Assembly: GCA_031553615.1 (NCBI GenBank)
Contig: JAVBLJ010000054.1
Location: 40,785-104,784, forward strand
Source of the DNA: WQXF01 sp031553615
GTDB lineage: Bacteria; Bacillota; Clostridia; Christensenellales; Aristaeellaceae
Reading direction: 5' to 3'
Length of the DNA: 64,000 bases
Below the pieces are notes generated by a model. That model did no database searches, was not told the origin of the DNA, and worked only from the letters and a program-made list of their open reading frames with translations. The number at the start of each line of letters is the position of its first letter. Positions within the stretch are counted from its first letter, which is position 1. Position numbers and translations under genes: made by a program. This document shows, piece by piece, positions 17,376 through 27,210 of the stretch.

Positions 17376-19739
17376 TTACCGATCCTGCTCCTCGATCCTA
17401 TCGGAATACCCCACGCCCATCACCTCGGTGGTGGCGCGGGCCGAGGTTTTTCCGCCGCCATACTGGCCAATGCGCGAAATTTGTTCGCCCATGAACAGCA
17501 TGACTGCGGTTTGCCCGCCATCGAAGTTGAGCGCTTGCGAGCATCCAGCAGCGCGCATGTTTTCGGCCAGCTGTGCCATGGTCACCCCCAGGCTGCTGCG
17601 CGCCATGCCGCCCTCGGCCAGCATGGCGTAGTAGTGGCCCGGCTCGATCATGCCAATCGCGCAGCGCGGCTGCGTGGTCTTGCCCGAATACATTTCCTCC
17701 ACAAAGGGGTTCAGGTCGCCATCGCGCACCAGGAACGGGCCGAATGAATACACGTCGACCGCGCCCATATCCAGGTACTGCTGTGCGGTATATTCATCGG
17801 AATAATACACACCCCAGCGCCCATCCTCAAACATGGCCAGCGTATCCAGGTTGGGGAACTTGCCCCGGTTGCGCGGCACGATTGTATCGTACAGCACATT
17901 GCCGCCGCGTATCACCACGCCCACGCTAGAATTACGGCCGACCCGGTAGCTGTAGTAATCGGTGTTCATGCCAAACACCACTTTTTTCTGCTGCGCGATG
18001 CGCGCGGGCTGCACGTGCTCCTTCAGCGGATCGTCGGGGTGAAGCATGAAGGAGCCGAACCGCTCGCCGCTCTCCAAATCCACATACACGTGCGCTTCAT
18101 ACCAAGTAAGGATCGCTTCCTTATCTGCCTTGCGCTCGATGCGCACGATCAGCGTGGGCGAGGCGTAGAACCACAGCCCCGCTTGCGGATCGGAATGCAC
18201 GTACTCGCCGTACACCAGGAAGCCATTGTCGTCGCGCAGCTGGCCCGGATCGGGCCATACCACGCCGTGCACTCCGTCCTCGTAGGTGGCTGGCGGGCAA
18301 AGCGTGGGGCCGGGCGTGCTGGTGGGCTTGGGCGTACGCGTCGGCTTGGGCGTGCGCGTCGGCTTGGGTGTACGCGTCGGCTTGGGCGTGCGCGTCGGCT
18401 TCGGGCTGGGCGTGGGTTCAGGCGTGGGCGCAGGGGTGGGGGTGGGCGGCGGCGAAGGCGTGGGCGAGGCGGTGGGCGTGGGGCCCAGCACCGGCCTCAG
18501 CGTGGGAAACGGGGTCGGCAACGATATGTCGACGCTTTCGACGGGCACGTTTTCCATAAAATCATCGCGCAGCACGTCGTCCCCCACCGTGCTGTAGGCC
18601 AGGCCGAACAGCGCGTTGCTGTACTCGCCCTGGTCGGTGACTTCGAAAGGGGTGGTCTGCTGGGTCACGTGCAGCTGGTAGGCTTCCTGCGCAAGCTGCA
18701 GCGAGGTCTTGCCGCCCATGCTCTCCAAGGGGAGATTCCAGTTCATCAGAATCTGCTTTTCAGGGTAGAGGTGCAGGTACAGCTTCTTGAGCGTCCAAAC
18801 GCCGTACTGCTCCGCCACTTCGGGCAGCACGGACGCATCCATGGAGTGCTGCGCGCAGTACATGGCCACATCGGCGCATACCTTGTGCGCGCCGTGCCCA
18901 TACTCGCCCTGCAAATCGTGCGTGACCACCACGTCGGGCTTGTAGCGCCGGAACAGCTCCATCACGTGGGCGCGAATTTTCTCTTGCCCCCAAAGCTGGT
19001 AGGTGGATTTCATTTCCTTCGAATATTTATCCACAAACTCCCCAATGACCGGGTACTGCCGCACCCCCATGTGCCATAGGCCGTTGAGCAGCTCGCTGCT
19101 GCGCGTGGTGTTGGAGAAGGTGAGGTAGGCTGCCACCACGTTGAGCCCGCGCTCGGCGGCGTAGGTGGGCGCGGCGCCGCCCATGAACACCAGCTCATCG
19201 TCCGGATGCGCGGCCAGCAGCAGCAGGTCTGCCTTGGCGGGGGTGGGTCGCCAGCGCTGCACCCAATCGGGCACCTCGCCCTCGCTGAACACGAAGAGCT
19301 CGTTGATGTTGATATGGTCGCTGGTGGGGAAGGTGGCCTGCAGCCGGAATTTTTGCACGCCTGGCAGCTCGATGAACACATGCAGGAAGCTGTTGTCCTC
19401 CCCCCGCCAATAGGTCACCCAATCCTCGCCCGAGGGCACCTGGATCTCCCACTGCATGGGTAAATCCGCAAAGCAAATGTAGACCGAGCCCGCAGGCCGA
19501 TCCGCCGGCGTTTCCACCATGATCCACGGCGCGCGATCCGCAAGGCCGATCCATTTTGACGTATACTTGCGATCCTGCAGCAAGCGGGTGGGTTTGTTCG
19601 GCTTGCAGTCGATCTCGCACAGGCTGGTGATGTCCTCGGCCAGGGGCGCGGACGAAGCATGTGCCTCCCGCGCAAATCCCACCGCCGCGCACACGAGCAA
19701 AGCACCGAGCGCCAGCAACCACCGTTGAGCGTTCTTCAT
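17376..19739 (-). CDS. Secreted PIG-L deacetylase fused to a NAGPA (phosphodiester glycosidase) domain
   Basis: 787 residues; SD AGGAG 6 bases before the ATG. Residues 1-28 form a signal peptide (ends AHA). The PIG-L/LmbE fold follows, with the zinc motif AHPDDE near 177-182 and the later VVTHDLQGEYGHGAH metal/catalytic segment. PIG-L enzymes remove acetyl groups from GlcNAc-type sugars. Residues ~413-483 are a Pro/Thr linker with about four TPKPTR repeats. The C-terminal ~300 residues resemble NAGPA/exopolysaccharide phosphodiester glycosidase domains (GGNVLYD, NFDGGQTAVM). The domain order suggests stepwise editing of an envelope or capsular GlcNAc polymer outside the cell; the substrate is unknown. 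It lies 3 bp after the DUF6273 gene, so the two are co-transcribed. Confidence 0.88.
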   Translation of the reverse strand: MKNAQRWLLALGALLVCAAVGFAREAHASSAPLAEDITSLCEIDCKPNKPTRLLQDRKYTSKWIGLADRAPWIMVETPADRPAGSVYICFADLPMQWEIQVPSGEDWVTYWRGEDNSFLHVFIELPGVQKFRLQATFPTSDHININELFVFSEGEVPDWVQRWRPTPAKADLLLLAAHPDDELVFMGGAAPTYAAERGLNVVAAYLTFSNTTRSSELLNGLWHMGVRQYPVIGEFVDKYSKEMKSTYQLWGQEKIRAHVMELFRRYKPDVVVTHDLQGEYGHGAHKVCADVAMYCAQHSMDASVLPEVAEQYGVWTLKKLYLHLYPEKQILMNWNLPLESMGGKTSLQLAQEAYQLHVTQQTTPFEVTDQGEYSNALFGLAYSTVGDDVLRDDFMENVPVESVDISLPTPFPTLRPVLGPTPTASPTPSPPPTPTPAPTPEPTPSPKPTRTPKPTRTPKPTRTPKPTRTPKPTSTPGPTLCPPATYEDGVHGVVWPDPGQLRDDNGFLVYGEYVHSDPQAGLWFYASPTLIVRIERKADKEAILTWYEAHVYVDLESGERFGSFMLHPDDPLKEHVQPARIAQQKKVVFGMNTDYYSYRVGRNSSVGVVIRGGNVLYDTIVPRNRGKFPNLDTLAMFEDGRWGVYYSDEYTAQQYLDMGAVDVYSFGPFLVRDGDLNPFVEEMYSGKTTQPRCAIGMIEPGHYYAMLAEGGMARSSLGVTMAQLAENMRAAGCSQALNFDGGQTAVMLFMGEQISRIGQYGGGKTSARATTEVMGVGYSDRIEEQDR

Positions 19740-19742
19740 GCG

Positions 19743-20462
19743 TTACTCCTGACTCTTTTGACTCTCGTAATAGAATGGATCGGCGAGGGTGCCCGTTCCC
19801 CCGGCAAAGGGCTCATCGCCCAATATCAGGCGGACGGCCGGCCGAAAGCCCTCGTTTTCGACCACGCAGCGAATGTAGCCGATCTCGCCCGAAACCTTGA
19901 TGCAACGCACGCCGCTCTTCATCACGGTGGAGGGGGTGCGCATCCAGTAGGGGCTGGTGCCGTTTTGGTATTGGAACAGTCCGTTGGCCAGGGCGTAGGG
20001 CGTGCCATAGCCCATGCGCGTCTGGTTGGTGCCCAGGCCCGCGACCTTGTCGTTCAGCTCGTCGCTGCTGACCAGGAACACCGCGCCCAGCGCGTCATCC
20101 TCCCGCAGGCGGGCAATCTCCTGCCCGGAAAACGCCGCTTCTTTAAAGGGACCATTGAGCTTGGCGAACATCGCCGTTTTGTTGTATTCGCCGCCGAAGG
20201 CGACAAACTCCTTGTCGTCCGGATGCACGCAGCCGTTGCCCAGCACGTACTCGCTAAAAAGGAAGGCTTCCCCTTCGTGGACGGAGAGCACGCGCCATAC
20301 GATGGGGCGCTCGGTTCCGTCGGCATCCTGTGGATATTCCCCGAAAGCCACGTACTGATAGCCTTCCTTGGCATCGTAGCCGCGCAAAGCAGGCTCCGCC
20401 CCGGCAGGGGCCGCCACGGTCGTCCAAAGCAGCAAGCAAACCGCCGCCCATAACCGCTTCAT
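19743..20462 (-). CDS. Secreted DUF6273 protein
   Basis: 239 residues from the third of three consecutive ATGs (20468, 20465, 20462). The SD GGGGAGGG ends only one base before the first ATG, so the third, at normal spacing, is preferred. A signal peptide (residues 1-22, ends AGA) precedes a single DUF6273-type domain with its hallmarks: VAFGEYPQ, PIVWRVL, a later YWMRTP, and FRPAVRLIL near the end. The family is common in secreted or membrane proteins of Clostridia; the biochemical role is unknown. The stop codon lies 3 bp before the PIG-L/NAGPA start and overlaps its SD region, which indicates one operon. Confidence 0.8.
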   Translation of the reverse strand: MKRLWAAVCLLLWTTVAAPAGAEPALRGYDAKEGYQYVAFGEYPQDADGTERPIVWRVLSVHEGEAFLFSEYVLGNGCVHPDDKEFVAFGGEYNKTAMFAKLNGPFKEAAFSGQEIARLREDDALGAVFLVSSDELNDKVAGLGTNQTRMGYGTPYALANGLFQYQNGTSPYWMRTPSTVMKSGVRCIKVSGEIGYIRCVVENEGFRPAVRLILGDEPFAGGTGTLADPFYYESQKSQE

Positions 20463-20750
20463 CATCATGCCCTCCCCTTTTCTCTACAGGCCCGTAAGGT
20501 TGACGCAAAACAAGCGCCTCTCGGCGCTACTTTCGCAAGCACGCTACTATCCGCAATCACAAATCCGTTATCACAAGCACCGTGTTGTGACACCGTGCTT
20601 TTCGCACAATCATTAGTATGCCGTGATTCCTTCCATTTTACCCCACAACAACCATGTTTGTAAAGTGCAATACTCTGCGCTTTTGAAACGCGAGCATCCA
20701 CAACCGGTAGTACCCGCGCCGTGGCATTCCTTCCAGGATTGGCCCAATGC
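20463..20750. other. Intergenic stretch upstream of the DUF6273 gene
   Basis: Holds the upstream region of the DUF6273 operon. There are several TTGTGATA/TATCACAA-like half sites near 20560-20590 but no convincing -35/-10 pair. No ORF or repeat was recognised. Confidence 0.4.
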
Positions 20751-20774
20751 AAAAAATCCGGCATTTCTGCCGGA
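20751..20774 (-). terminator. Terminator of the GH17-type gene
   Basis: On the minus strand TCCGGCA-GAAA-TGCCGGA is followed by six T. A perfect 7-bp stem with a GAAA tetraloop is a textbook rho-independent terminator. Confidence 0.85.
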
Positions 20775-20808
20775 GCAATAATCAAGCAAGGAACCGTATG
20801 ACGCGCCA

Positions 20809-20838
20809 ATGGCAGGCGGTTATCCTGCCGCCTGCCAT
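20809..20838 (-). terminator. Second hairpin downstream of the GH17-type gene
   Basis: A perfect 11-bp stem (ATGGCAGGCGG/CCGCCTGCCAT) about 30 bp past the stop, without a T-run. It probably protects the mRNA 3' end or helps the terminator at 20751. Confidence 0.55.
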
Positions 20839-20865
20839 TCGCGCGGCTCGCATGGTTCATCCCTT

Positions 20866-23800
20866 CTATTCGCCGGATGTGTCCGCTGCCTCAGGCTCGA
20901 GGCTTGGAATCGGCTCGGGGGAGGGCTCGGTCGGCTGCGCAGGTGTGTCCGGTTCTGTCTGTGGTTCCGGCTGTGGTTCCCCGTCAAAAGCGGGATCGAC
21001 TGTGATTTCCGGTTCCCCGTCAGAAGCGGGATCGGCTGTGATTTCCGTTTCCCCGTCGGAAGCGGGATCGGGTGTGACGTCCGGCTCCTCCGCCAAGGCA
21101 GGGGATTCCAGTATTTCCACGCGAATTTCCGCCAGAATCAAGCCGCTTTCGTCCTTGGCGGTCAGCACGACCTTACCGATGCCCAGCAGCTGTACTGCGC
21201 CGTCTTGCATAACCCGCACCACTTCGTCATCGCTGCTTTCCCACGTCGCGTGCATTCCTTCGATTTCCAGCACCAAGGCCAGCTCGCCCTGCACCTTCCA
21301 TTCCTCTAGCGATAGCCGCTCCGTGATCGTCAAATCCAGAAACCGCGTGCTATCCTCTCGCATACCGATGCGCGCTTCACCGCTTTTCCCCCATTCAAGC
21401 CGCCCATCCTCCCCCAGCTTCGCAACCGTCTCATCGCTGCTGGTATAGCTGGCCTGGGTGGCATCTGGCAATCGGAGCGTAACCACCGGCGTTTGTTCCC
21501 CTTGGTCAGCAGGCGCTTTCTCCTCGCCCACCGCCCTGACCATAAAGCTTAGGGGAACCGTAAGGCTGATATCCTTATCGCCTATGATGCTCAGCGTATC
21601 CGTGTACGGTTCCGGCCCTGCCTCCAGCCCCATAACGGGCCGGACGCTGATGACCGCCGTCTCACCCGGCGCCAAGGTATTGGCAGGCAGCTCCTCGCTG
21701 ATCTCAAAGCTGGCGTCCTGAAGCGACGCGGCAAGGCCGGTCAGCGTCCCCGTCCCTGTATTGACGATGGTGAAGGTCTGCGCCTGCTGCAGATCGTAGT
21801 TCGCCTCGGTTTCCGGAAAGGCCTGGCCCTTCTGCACGATCTCCGCCGAGTACGTCCTCTCTTCGGAAGCGGCCATCTCCTCGGCATCGGCAGCCTCTTC
21901 GGCGCCGACAATCTCCGCGGAAACGACGCCCATCAGGGGCTTTCCTTTCGCATCCCGAGCGTATTCCCCCCACCGAACAATCAGTATACCGGGCAGGCTG
22001 GCGGCATTGCCGCTCCACGCGCCCTTCGAGAGCTTTGCGGTGGGCTTTACGCGTACGCGGACTTCACAGCTCCCTGTGATCTTTGGCAGCGTCCCCCAGG
22101 CACCCTTTGTAAGGTTCCAAAACTCATACGCCTTTAAGCTTTCAGCAATCTTACCTTTGGCGCAGATCAGCGCGCTTGAAGGCAGCACACCGCGCGAAAG
22201 AGGCTGTATCGCCTGTGGTTCGGTGGCCGGCTTTTTCGCCGTAGCGGTTTTTTTCACCCGAATGGATGTGCCGCCGGTAATGCAGGCCGAAACGTCCACC
22301 GCAGCGCCTTTGGCTTCGGTTACAGTGGTAAACTCCCCGCGCCCCATAGCATAGGCGTCGCCTTTTTTGAGAACCAGCCTCTCCTTGCCGTAATCGATCC
22401 TATACGCCGTAGCCTTTTGCAAACCGGATACGGTGATTTTTCTGGGCTTGCTGGCCGTGGTGTAGAGGCCTCCCTCTTCCTTTGGGGCAAGCCTCACAAG
22501 GTATACCGCCTTGGTTATCTTTCCGTTCACCATTTCCGCAAGGGGAACGCCGTTTGCCTGGCCGTCATAGAACTTTCCATACCCCTCCGGGCCTATTCTC
22601 CCCTTGGCGTCCGCAGTAGCTATCTGGAGATTCTCTTTCCACGCGTTCTGTGTATCCGCGCCTTTGCCCGTTGCTGTCAGCACAAAATCGCCCGTCCCGT
22701 CCAGGTTTGCGCCGATCACGTAGTTAACCACGATACGAGGCGCTGCCGGGCGTTTGTTGATCTTGGCAAAGGCGATAATCTCCGTGGAATCGCCGTTGCC
22801 GATGGGGTTTTTTGTCTTCGTGCTATAGGTTTTGGAAAGCCACAGCTCTAAATCCTTGTCCAGCAGCTTGACAAACGCCGCCTGCGTCAGCGAACCCGCC
22901 TTCCAGGTCTTGCCCCCGTTTACACTAAAGGCCGCAACAAGATATCCGGAAGGGACGCTAAGGGTTTCCTTGGATAGGTTGATCAAGCCGCCTTCGATTT
23001 CCGGAGCGGCAGGCGGCTTCGCTACGCCAGCATAGGCAAAGTGGACGCCGGCTACCGCCACATCCGTGATGTCATAATCGATGCCATGCTGCAAGCCGTC
23101 AAAATCCGGCTTGCAAAACGGACAGGCAGGGTCATTGCATTCGATGATGAAAAGCTGACTGTTCTCGCAATGGACGGCGTTGCCGTTATCCGCCGAGAAG
23201 TATTTCACCATGGCAGCCGTCGCGCCGCTTGCCACAAAAACGCCGTCTTCGGCGTCCGTGGTCACGCCAACCTTCATCCCATTTTTGGGGGTGCTTTCGT
23301 TTGCCATCAGGGAAATGGTCTTCCCATCGGGGAGAACGACATTGGCGCCGTTGCCGGTGATTTGGGAAATGCCGCCCAGGTTGAACGCTCCCTGACCATC
23401 CACATACACGCCGCAATCCGCGTTGCCGCTAACGATGCCGCCTTTCATGGCAAACGTGCCGCCTACATAAACGCCTCGCGCGCTACTTCCGCCTATGGTT
23501 CCCCGGTTCAGCTGGAGGGTTCCGTTCACGTAGAGAAGGTAGGTTCCGCCGGATAGGTTCTTTCCATCTATGTGGATATTGTCCAACGTCAGCGACCCGT
23601 CCACGGTGATCAGCCGATCCGCCTCGGTGGCCTTTTGCAGGGCTTTCGCGCCGCCCGCGGTGCTTTTGAGAAGGATGTTTTGCCCTGCGGAAATGGCAAT
23701 GGCTTCGGTAAGAGGGATGTCCGCCCCAATTTCGATACTATACCGGGAACCGTCCGCAGGTGCGGCTGCGAGGGCGGCCTGCAATTGCTCCAGGGTGGTA

Positions 23801-25263
23801 ATGGCAGCGTCGCTCCCAAACAAATCCGCAAAGGCCTCCTTGACCCTTCCATCCCCGTAGAAAATGCCCCAATGCCTTGCATCGATCCAGCCTTCCATTC
23901 CCTTGGTGTCCTCGTTATAGGCTTCAAACCAATACACGCCCACGCCTTTGCCGCGTGCCCAAGCGTATACGTCGTCAAAATACTTTCGGGAGTTTTCCGG
24001 GCTGGGAACCGCCTTGCCCCTTGCCATCCCGGCCGTGGTCCAGCCCGTTTCCGCAAGGATACAGGGCTTGGTGTAGTGAAACCCGGAAACTTCCCCGTAC
24101 GCCGACTTCAGCTCTCTTGTGGCGTAGTCCATCGGGTCGCCGTCGCCCACATTCGCGGTAAAGTTGCTGTTGAAAATGGGGTAGTGCGAGAAAAGAATCA
24201 AATCACAAGCGTCGTTCAGCTCCAACAATGCGTTGAAATAGGCCGGGGTTTTCCCTGCCGGCACCGTGCCCATGAAGAACGAACTCGTGTCCATATAGGT
24301 GACCGGAATCCGGTAGCCCGCCAGGGCGGTTTTCACCTGGTCCACATAGGTTTTCAATTTGACGGGGGAAATGTCATTTCGATATAGCGCCTCGGAACCG
24401 ACGGACGCAATCGTCACCTTTCCCGCCTTCGCTAAGCGGATAAGGCTGTCAATCTGCTGCCTGTCCTGTGCCTCATTGCCGCTGATCCACGCTGTGCCAA
24501 TGACGTTCAAGCCCAAGGCATACGCCGTGTCATACATCTGCTGAATGTACGGCTGCGAGGTATCTGCCATAAAAAACCGGACGGAATCAAAATGCTCCGC
24601 AAGCTGGCGGAGGTTGCTATCCACCTGCGCGGGCGTTGGCTTAACGCTGCCGCCGTTTTTCAGCGTCCCCAGGTAGGGCGAATAGTTCACGCAATATTGG
24701 GCCCCATTGATTACGCGGCTGCGAAATCCGGGGAATCGGCTGTCAAAGTCGGCGTAGTCGGCCTGAAGAGCGAAGGCCGCACCGTCAACTTGAATTTCAT
24801 CCGCGTTTCTAGTAATCGTATACGATTTGAGAAGGCTGGTGCTGCTTTTGATGCTTGCATAGCTGGCAAAGTCTTTACTGGGCACCGATGCCTTCAGCAA
24901 CATCACCTCTATCCTCGTTGCGGTTTTGTCGTTGTTTGTTGTATTGGTAGCATATTGAAGCGCAAAACTTCCGTTTGCCGCAATGGTGGTTTTGGGCATC
25001 GCCTCCTGCGGCTTTGGGCCATACCATTGGCCGATATACACGTAGGCGGTCAGCACATAATCGCCGTACACTTTTCCGGCGGGAAGCGTTACCTTGCCGA
25101 CGATGACGATATCGGCAGCGTCCTTTTCAGGGATTTTCAGAAAGGTGATCTGCGGAAGCTCCGCATCTTCTGTGCCTGCATTGGCCCCGAGCGGCAATCC
25201 TCCCACCACCAGCAGAAAAAGCAGCGCAAGAACAAAAACCAACGTCCGCGTTTTTGGGCTCAT
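20866..25263 (-). CDS. Secreted GH17-type beta-1,3-glucanase-like protein with beta-helix and long C-terminal tail
   Basis: 1465 residues. A signal peptide occupies 1-30. Residues ~170-480 form a GH17-like TIM barrel: NYSPYLGT at the start, VGSEALY near 288 (family acid/base Glu, usually VGNE), AETGW near 403 (nucleophile Glu) and GVYWFEAYNE. GH17 enzymes cut beta-1,3- or mixed-linkage glucans. Residues ~490-680 look like a short parallel beta-helix (GGTYLLYVNGT, GVYVGGTF). After ~710 come modules built around Trp/Lys-rich strands and two Ig-like stretches (ESSDDEVVRV). The last ~80 residues are an acidic Pro/Glu tail with near-repeats. No LPxTG or SLH motif is seen, so the attachment mode is unclear. 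It may act on host-diet or fungal glucan. Its own terminators follow. Confidence 0.82.
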   Translation of the reverse strand: MSPKTRTLVFVLALLFLLVVGGLPLGANAGTEDAELPQITFLKIPEKDAADIVIVGKVTLPAGKVYGDYVLTAYVYIGQWYGPKPQEAMPKTTIAANGSFALQYATNTTNNDKTATRIEVMLLKASVPSKDFASYASIKSSTSLLKSYTITRNADEIQVDGAAFALQADYADFDSRFPGFRSRVINGAQYCVNYSPYLGTLKNGGSVKPTPAQVDSNLRQLAEHFDSVRFFMADTSQPYIQQMYDTAYALGLNVIGTAWISGNEAQDRQQIDSLIRLAKAGKVTIASVGSEALYRNDISPVKLKTYVDQVKTALAGYRIPVTYMDTSSFFMGTVPAGKTPAYFNALLELNDACDLILFSHYPIFNSNFTANVGDGDPMDYATRELKSAYGEVSGFHYTKPCILAETGWTTAGMARGKAVPSPENSRKYFDDVYAWARGKGVGVYWFEAYNEDTKGMEGWIDARHWGIFYGDGRVKEAFADLFGSDAAITTLEQLQAALAAAPADGSRYSIEIGADIPLTEAIAISAGQNILLKSTAGGAKALQKATEADRLITVDGSLTLDNIHIDGKNLSGGTYLLYVNGTLQLNRGTIGGSSARGVYVGGTFAMKGGIVSGNADCGVYVDGQGAFNLGGISQITGNGANVVLPDGKTISLMANESTPKNGMKVGVTTDAEDGVFVASGATAAMVKYFSADNGNAVHCENSQLFIIECNDPACPFCKPDFDGLQHGIDYDITDVAVAGVHFAYAGVAKPPAAPEIEGGLINLSKETLSVPSGYLVAAFSVNGGKTWKAGSLTQAAFVKLLDKDLELWLSKTYSTKTKNPIGNGDSTEIIAFAKINKRPAAPRIVVNYVIGANLDGTGDFVLTATGKGADTQNAWKENLQIATADAKGRIGPEGYGKFYDGQANGVPLAEMVNGKITKAVYLVRLAPKEEGGLYTTASKPRKITVSGLQKATAYRIDYGKERLVLKKGDAYAMGRGEFTTVTEAKGAAVDVSACITGGTSIRVKKTATAKKPATEPQAIQPLSRGVLPSSALICAKGKIAESLKAYEFWNLTKGAWGTLPKITGSCEVRVRVKPTAKLSKGAWSGNAASLPGILIVRWGEYARDAKGKPLMGVVSAEIVGAEEAADAEEMAASEERTYSAEIVQKGQAFPETEANYDLQQAQTFTIVNTGTGTLTGLAASLQDASFEISEELPANTLAPGETAVISVRPVMGLEAGPEPYTDTLSIIGDKDISLTVPLSFMVRAVGEEKAPADQGEQTPVVTLRLPDATQASYTSSDETVAKLGEDGRLEWGKSGEARIGMREDSTRFLDLTITERLSLEEWKVQGELALVLEIEGMHATWESSDDEVVRVMQDGAVQLLGIGKVVLTAKDESGLILAEIRVEILESPALAEEPDVTPDPASDGETEITADPASDGEPEITVDPAFDGEPQPEPQTEPDTPAQPTEPSPEPIPSLEPEAADTSGE

Positions 25264-25443
25264 AACAGCATCGCCTTTCTTTTTTGTCGATATCAGACGC
25301 TTCCTTGCGCCTGCCTCAATATGGCAATGCCAGTATAGCAGCGAAAAGCACCTCCCGTAAGCTGTGGAGTTGCCTGCGGGCCCACCGCACGGAAATTTGT
25401 ATGTGGAATCCCACCCCCGCCTGTATTTTGACGCAGTCTGGTT

Positions 25444-27210
25444 CTATTCCCTATACCATTGCTCCTGCGCGGTGTAGAGCCGCGCATACTCCCCGCCCGC
25501 GCGCATCAGCTCGGCATGCGTTCCGGTCTCCACGACCGTGCCCTCCTTCATCACCACGATGCGGTCGACCAGCCGGCACAGGCCCACGCGGTGCGAAATG
25601 ATGAGTGCGGTCTTCGATTGCCCATCCGTATATTGAGCGGCCTGGAGGAACCGGGTCAGGATTTCGGTTTCGATCAGCGGATCGAGCGCGCTGGTGGGCT
25701 CGTCGAGCAGCAGGAGCGCGCTGGGCTTGAAAAGGCCTCGCGCGATGGCCAGCTTCTGCCATTGCCCGCCGGAGAGCTCGCCGCCGCCAAACTCGCGGCC
25801 CAGCAAGGCGTTCAGTTCCCCCAGCGATTCGGCCCCAGCGGCCCGGAGCGCGGCCTCAATGCGCGCATCGTCTCGCAGACCCGCGAGATCGGAAAGCGCC
25901 ACGTTTTCACGCAGCGTAAGGCTGTACGACACAAAATCCTGCGCGATGGCCGAGGTCTGGGCGCAGAAGCTTTCGCGTGAATAATCGGAAAGCGGCACGC
26001 CGTCGTATAGCACCTCGCCCCTCGAAGGCGGGTAGAGGCCGAGCAGCAGCTTGGCCAGCGTGGTCTTGCCGCTGCCGTTTTCGCCGAGCAGGGCAATCCG
26101 CTCGCCCTTGCGGATGCGCAGCTCCACGCCGTGCACGGCGTCGCGCTCGGCGTTGGGGTAGCGGAACGAAAGCCCGCGCAGCACGATCTCCCGCTGGACG
26201 CCGGGAAAAGCGCGCGAGCCCTCGGCCTCCTCGGGCAAATCGAGGAACGCATAGTAATCGTTCGCGAAGCCGATCTGCTCGGGCATGCGGCCCAGGTCGA
26301 GCAGGAATTCACGGGTGCTGCCCTGGAGCATCAGGAAGGCGGAAATCGAAGCGCCAAACACGCCCAGGCTCACCTGACCACGCAGCACCAGCATCAGCAC
26401 CACCGCGATCGATACGGCGTACCCGACGATGCGAATCAGGTCGCACCAGAACAACGAGCGCACATCCTTCTTCTCCAGCGCCCAAAGCTCCTCGTTCACC
26501 TGATCGCGCACCTCGCGCCAACGGCCAGTCAGGTAGCGGGCAAAGCCCATCACGCGCATCTCCTTGGCGGCCTGGCGCGTGGAGAAAAGGCCCCACAGGT
26601 AGGCCAGCAGGCGGGTCTGCTTGGCCTGCGCGCGCTTGACGTGAAAGAATTCCTTGCCCCGCACCAGCCGCGCAACCAGATAGGGTAGCACCGAAAGCAG
26701 GGAGAGCGGCAGCAGCCACAGGCTGTAGCGCGCCAACACCACCGCCATGCTGATCACCTGCACGGCGGAGCGCGCCACGGCCAAGGTGCGACCAAACAGG
26801 GTAGACAGGGTTTCATCGGCGATGGCCTTCTCCGCGCGCTCCTTCTGGGTAAGGATGCGGGCATCCTCCAGCGCGATCAGCGGAAGCCGGGCCATTTTTT
26901 GATAGAGCGCGATGCGGAAACGGGCGGTGCCTTTCTCATAAATGCCCGCGTTGATAGCCACGCTGAACGCGAAGTGGATGAGATCGTTGACCAGGTAAAC
27001 CCCCACCGAGAGCAGCGCGAGGGTATACAGGCTCTGCCGCCGGTCGGGCAGGCCCTGCAGGAAGGCGGCTGCGCTATCGAACAGCGCCACGGTGACTGCG
27101 GTGATGATGGCGGGCACCAGCGCGCCCGAGAGGTAGTTGAGCATCGTGACGATCGCCGAGCCGGGCACCCAGTGGAAAAGGCTGGCGTAGATGCGGCGGA
27201 GGGATTTCAC
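25444..27210 (-). CDS. ABC exporter half-transporter (permease-ATPase fusion), second subunit
   Basis: 588 residues from a GTG that overlaps the upstream stop (GTGA), indicating translational coupling. Six transmembrane helices precede ~residue 320. The ATPase domain has Walker A GENGSGKTT (~375), a Q-loop, signature LSGGQWQK, Walker B LLLLDEPTSALD and a switch His (ISHR). It forms a heterodimer with the product of the preceding gene. The family exports lipids, peptides or drugs. No precursor peptide, maturase or regulator lies nearby, so the substrate cannot be assigned. Confidence 0.9.
   Translation of the reverse strand: MKSLRRIYASLFHWVPGSAIVTMLNYLSGALVPAIITAVTVALFDSAAAFLQGLPDRRQSLYTLALLSVGVYLVNDLIHFAFSVAINAGIYEKGTARFRIALYQKMARLPLIALEDARILTQKERAEKAIADETLSTLFGRTLAVARSAVQVISMAVVLARYSLWLLPLSLLSVLPYLVARLVRGKEFFHVKRAQAKQTRLLAYLWGLFSTRQAAKEMRVMGFARYLTGRWREVRDQVNEELWALEKKDVRSLFWCDLIRIVGYAVSIAVVLMLVLRGQVSLGVFGASISAFLMLQGSTREFLLDLGRMPEQIGFANDYYAFLDLPEEAEGSRAFPGVQREIVLRGLSFRYPNAERDAVHGVELRIRKGERIALLGENGSGKTTLAKLLLGLYPPSRGEVLYDGVPLSDYSRESFCAQTSAIAQDFVSYSLTLRENVALSDLAGLRDDARIEAALRAAGAESLGELNALLGREFGGGELSGGQWQKLAIARGLFKPSALLLLDEPTSALDPLIETEILTRFLQAAQYTDGQSKTALIISHRVGLCRLVDRIVVMKEGTVVETGTHAELMRAGGEYARLYTAQEQWYRE

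Noticed and set aside
18015..19079. 354-codon plus-strand ORF
   Set aside because: Shadow of the PIG-L/NAGPA gene; Arg/Gly-rich repeats mirror the Pro/Thr linker.
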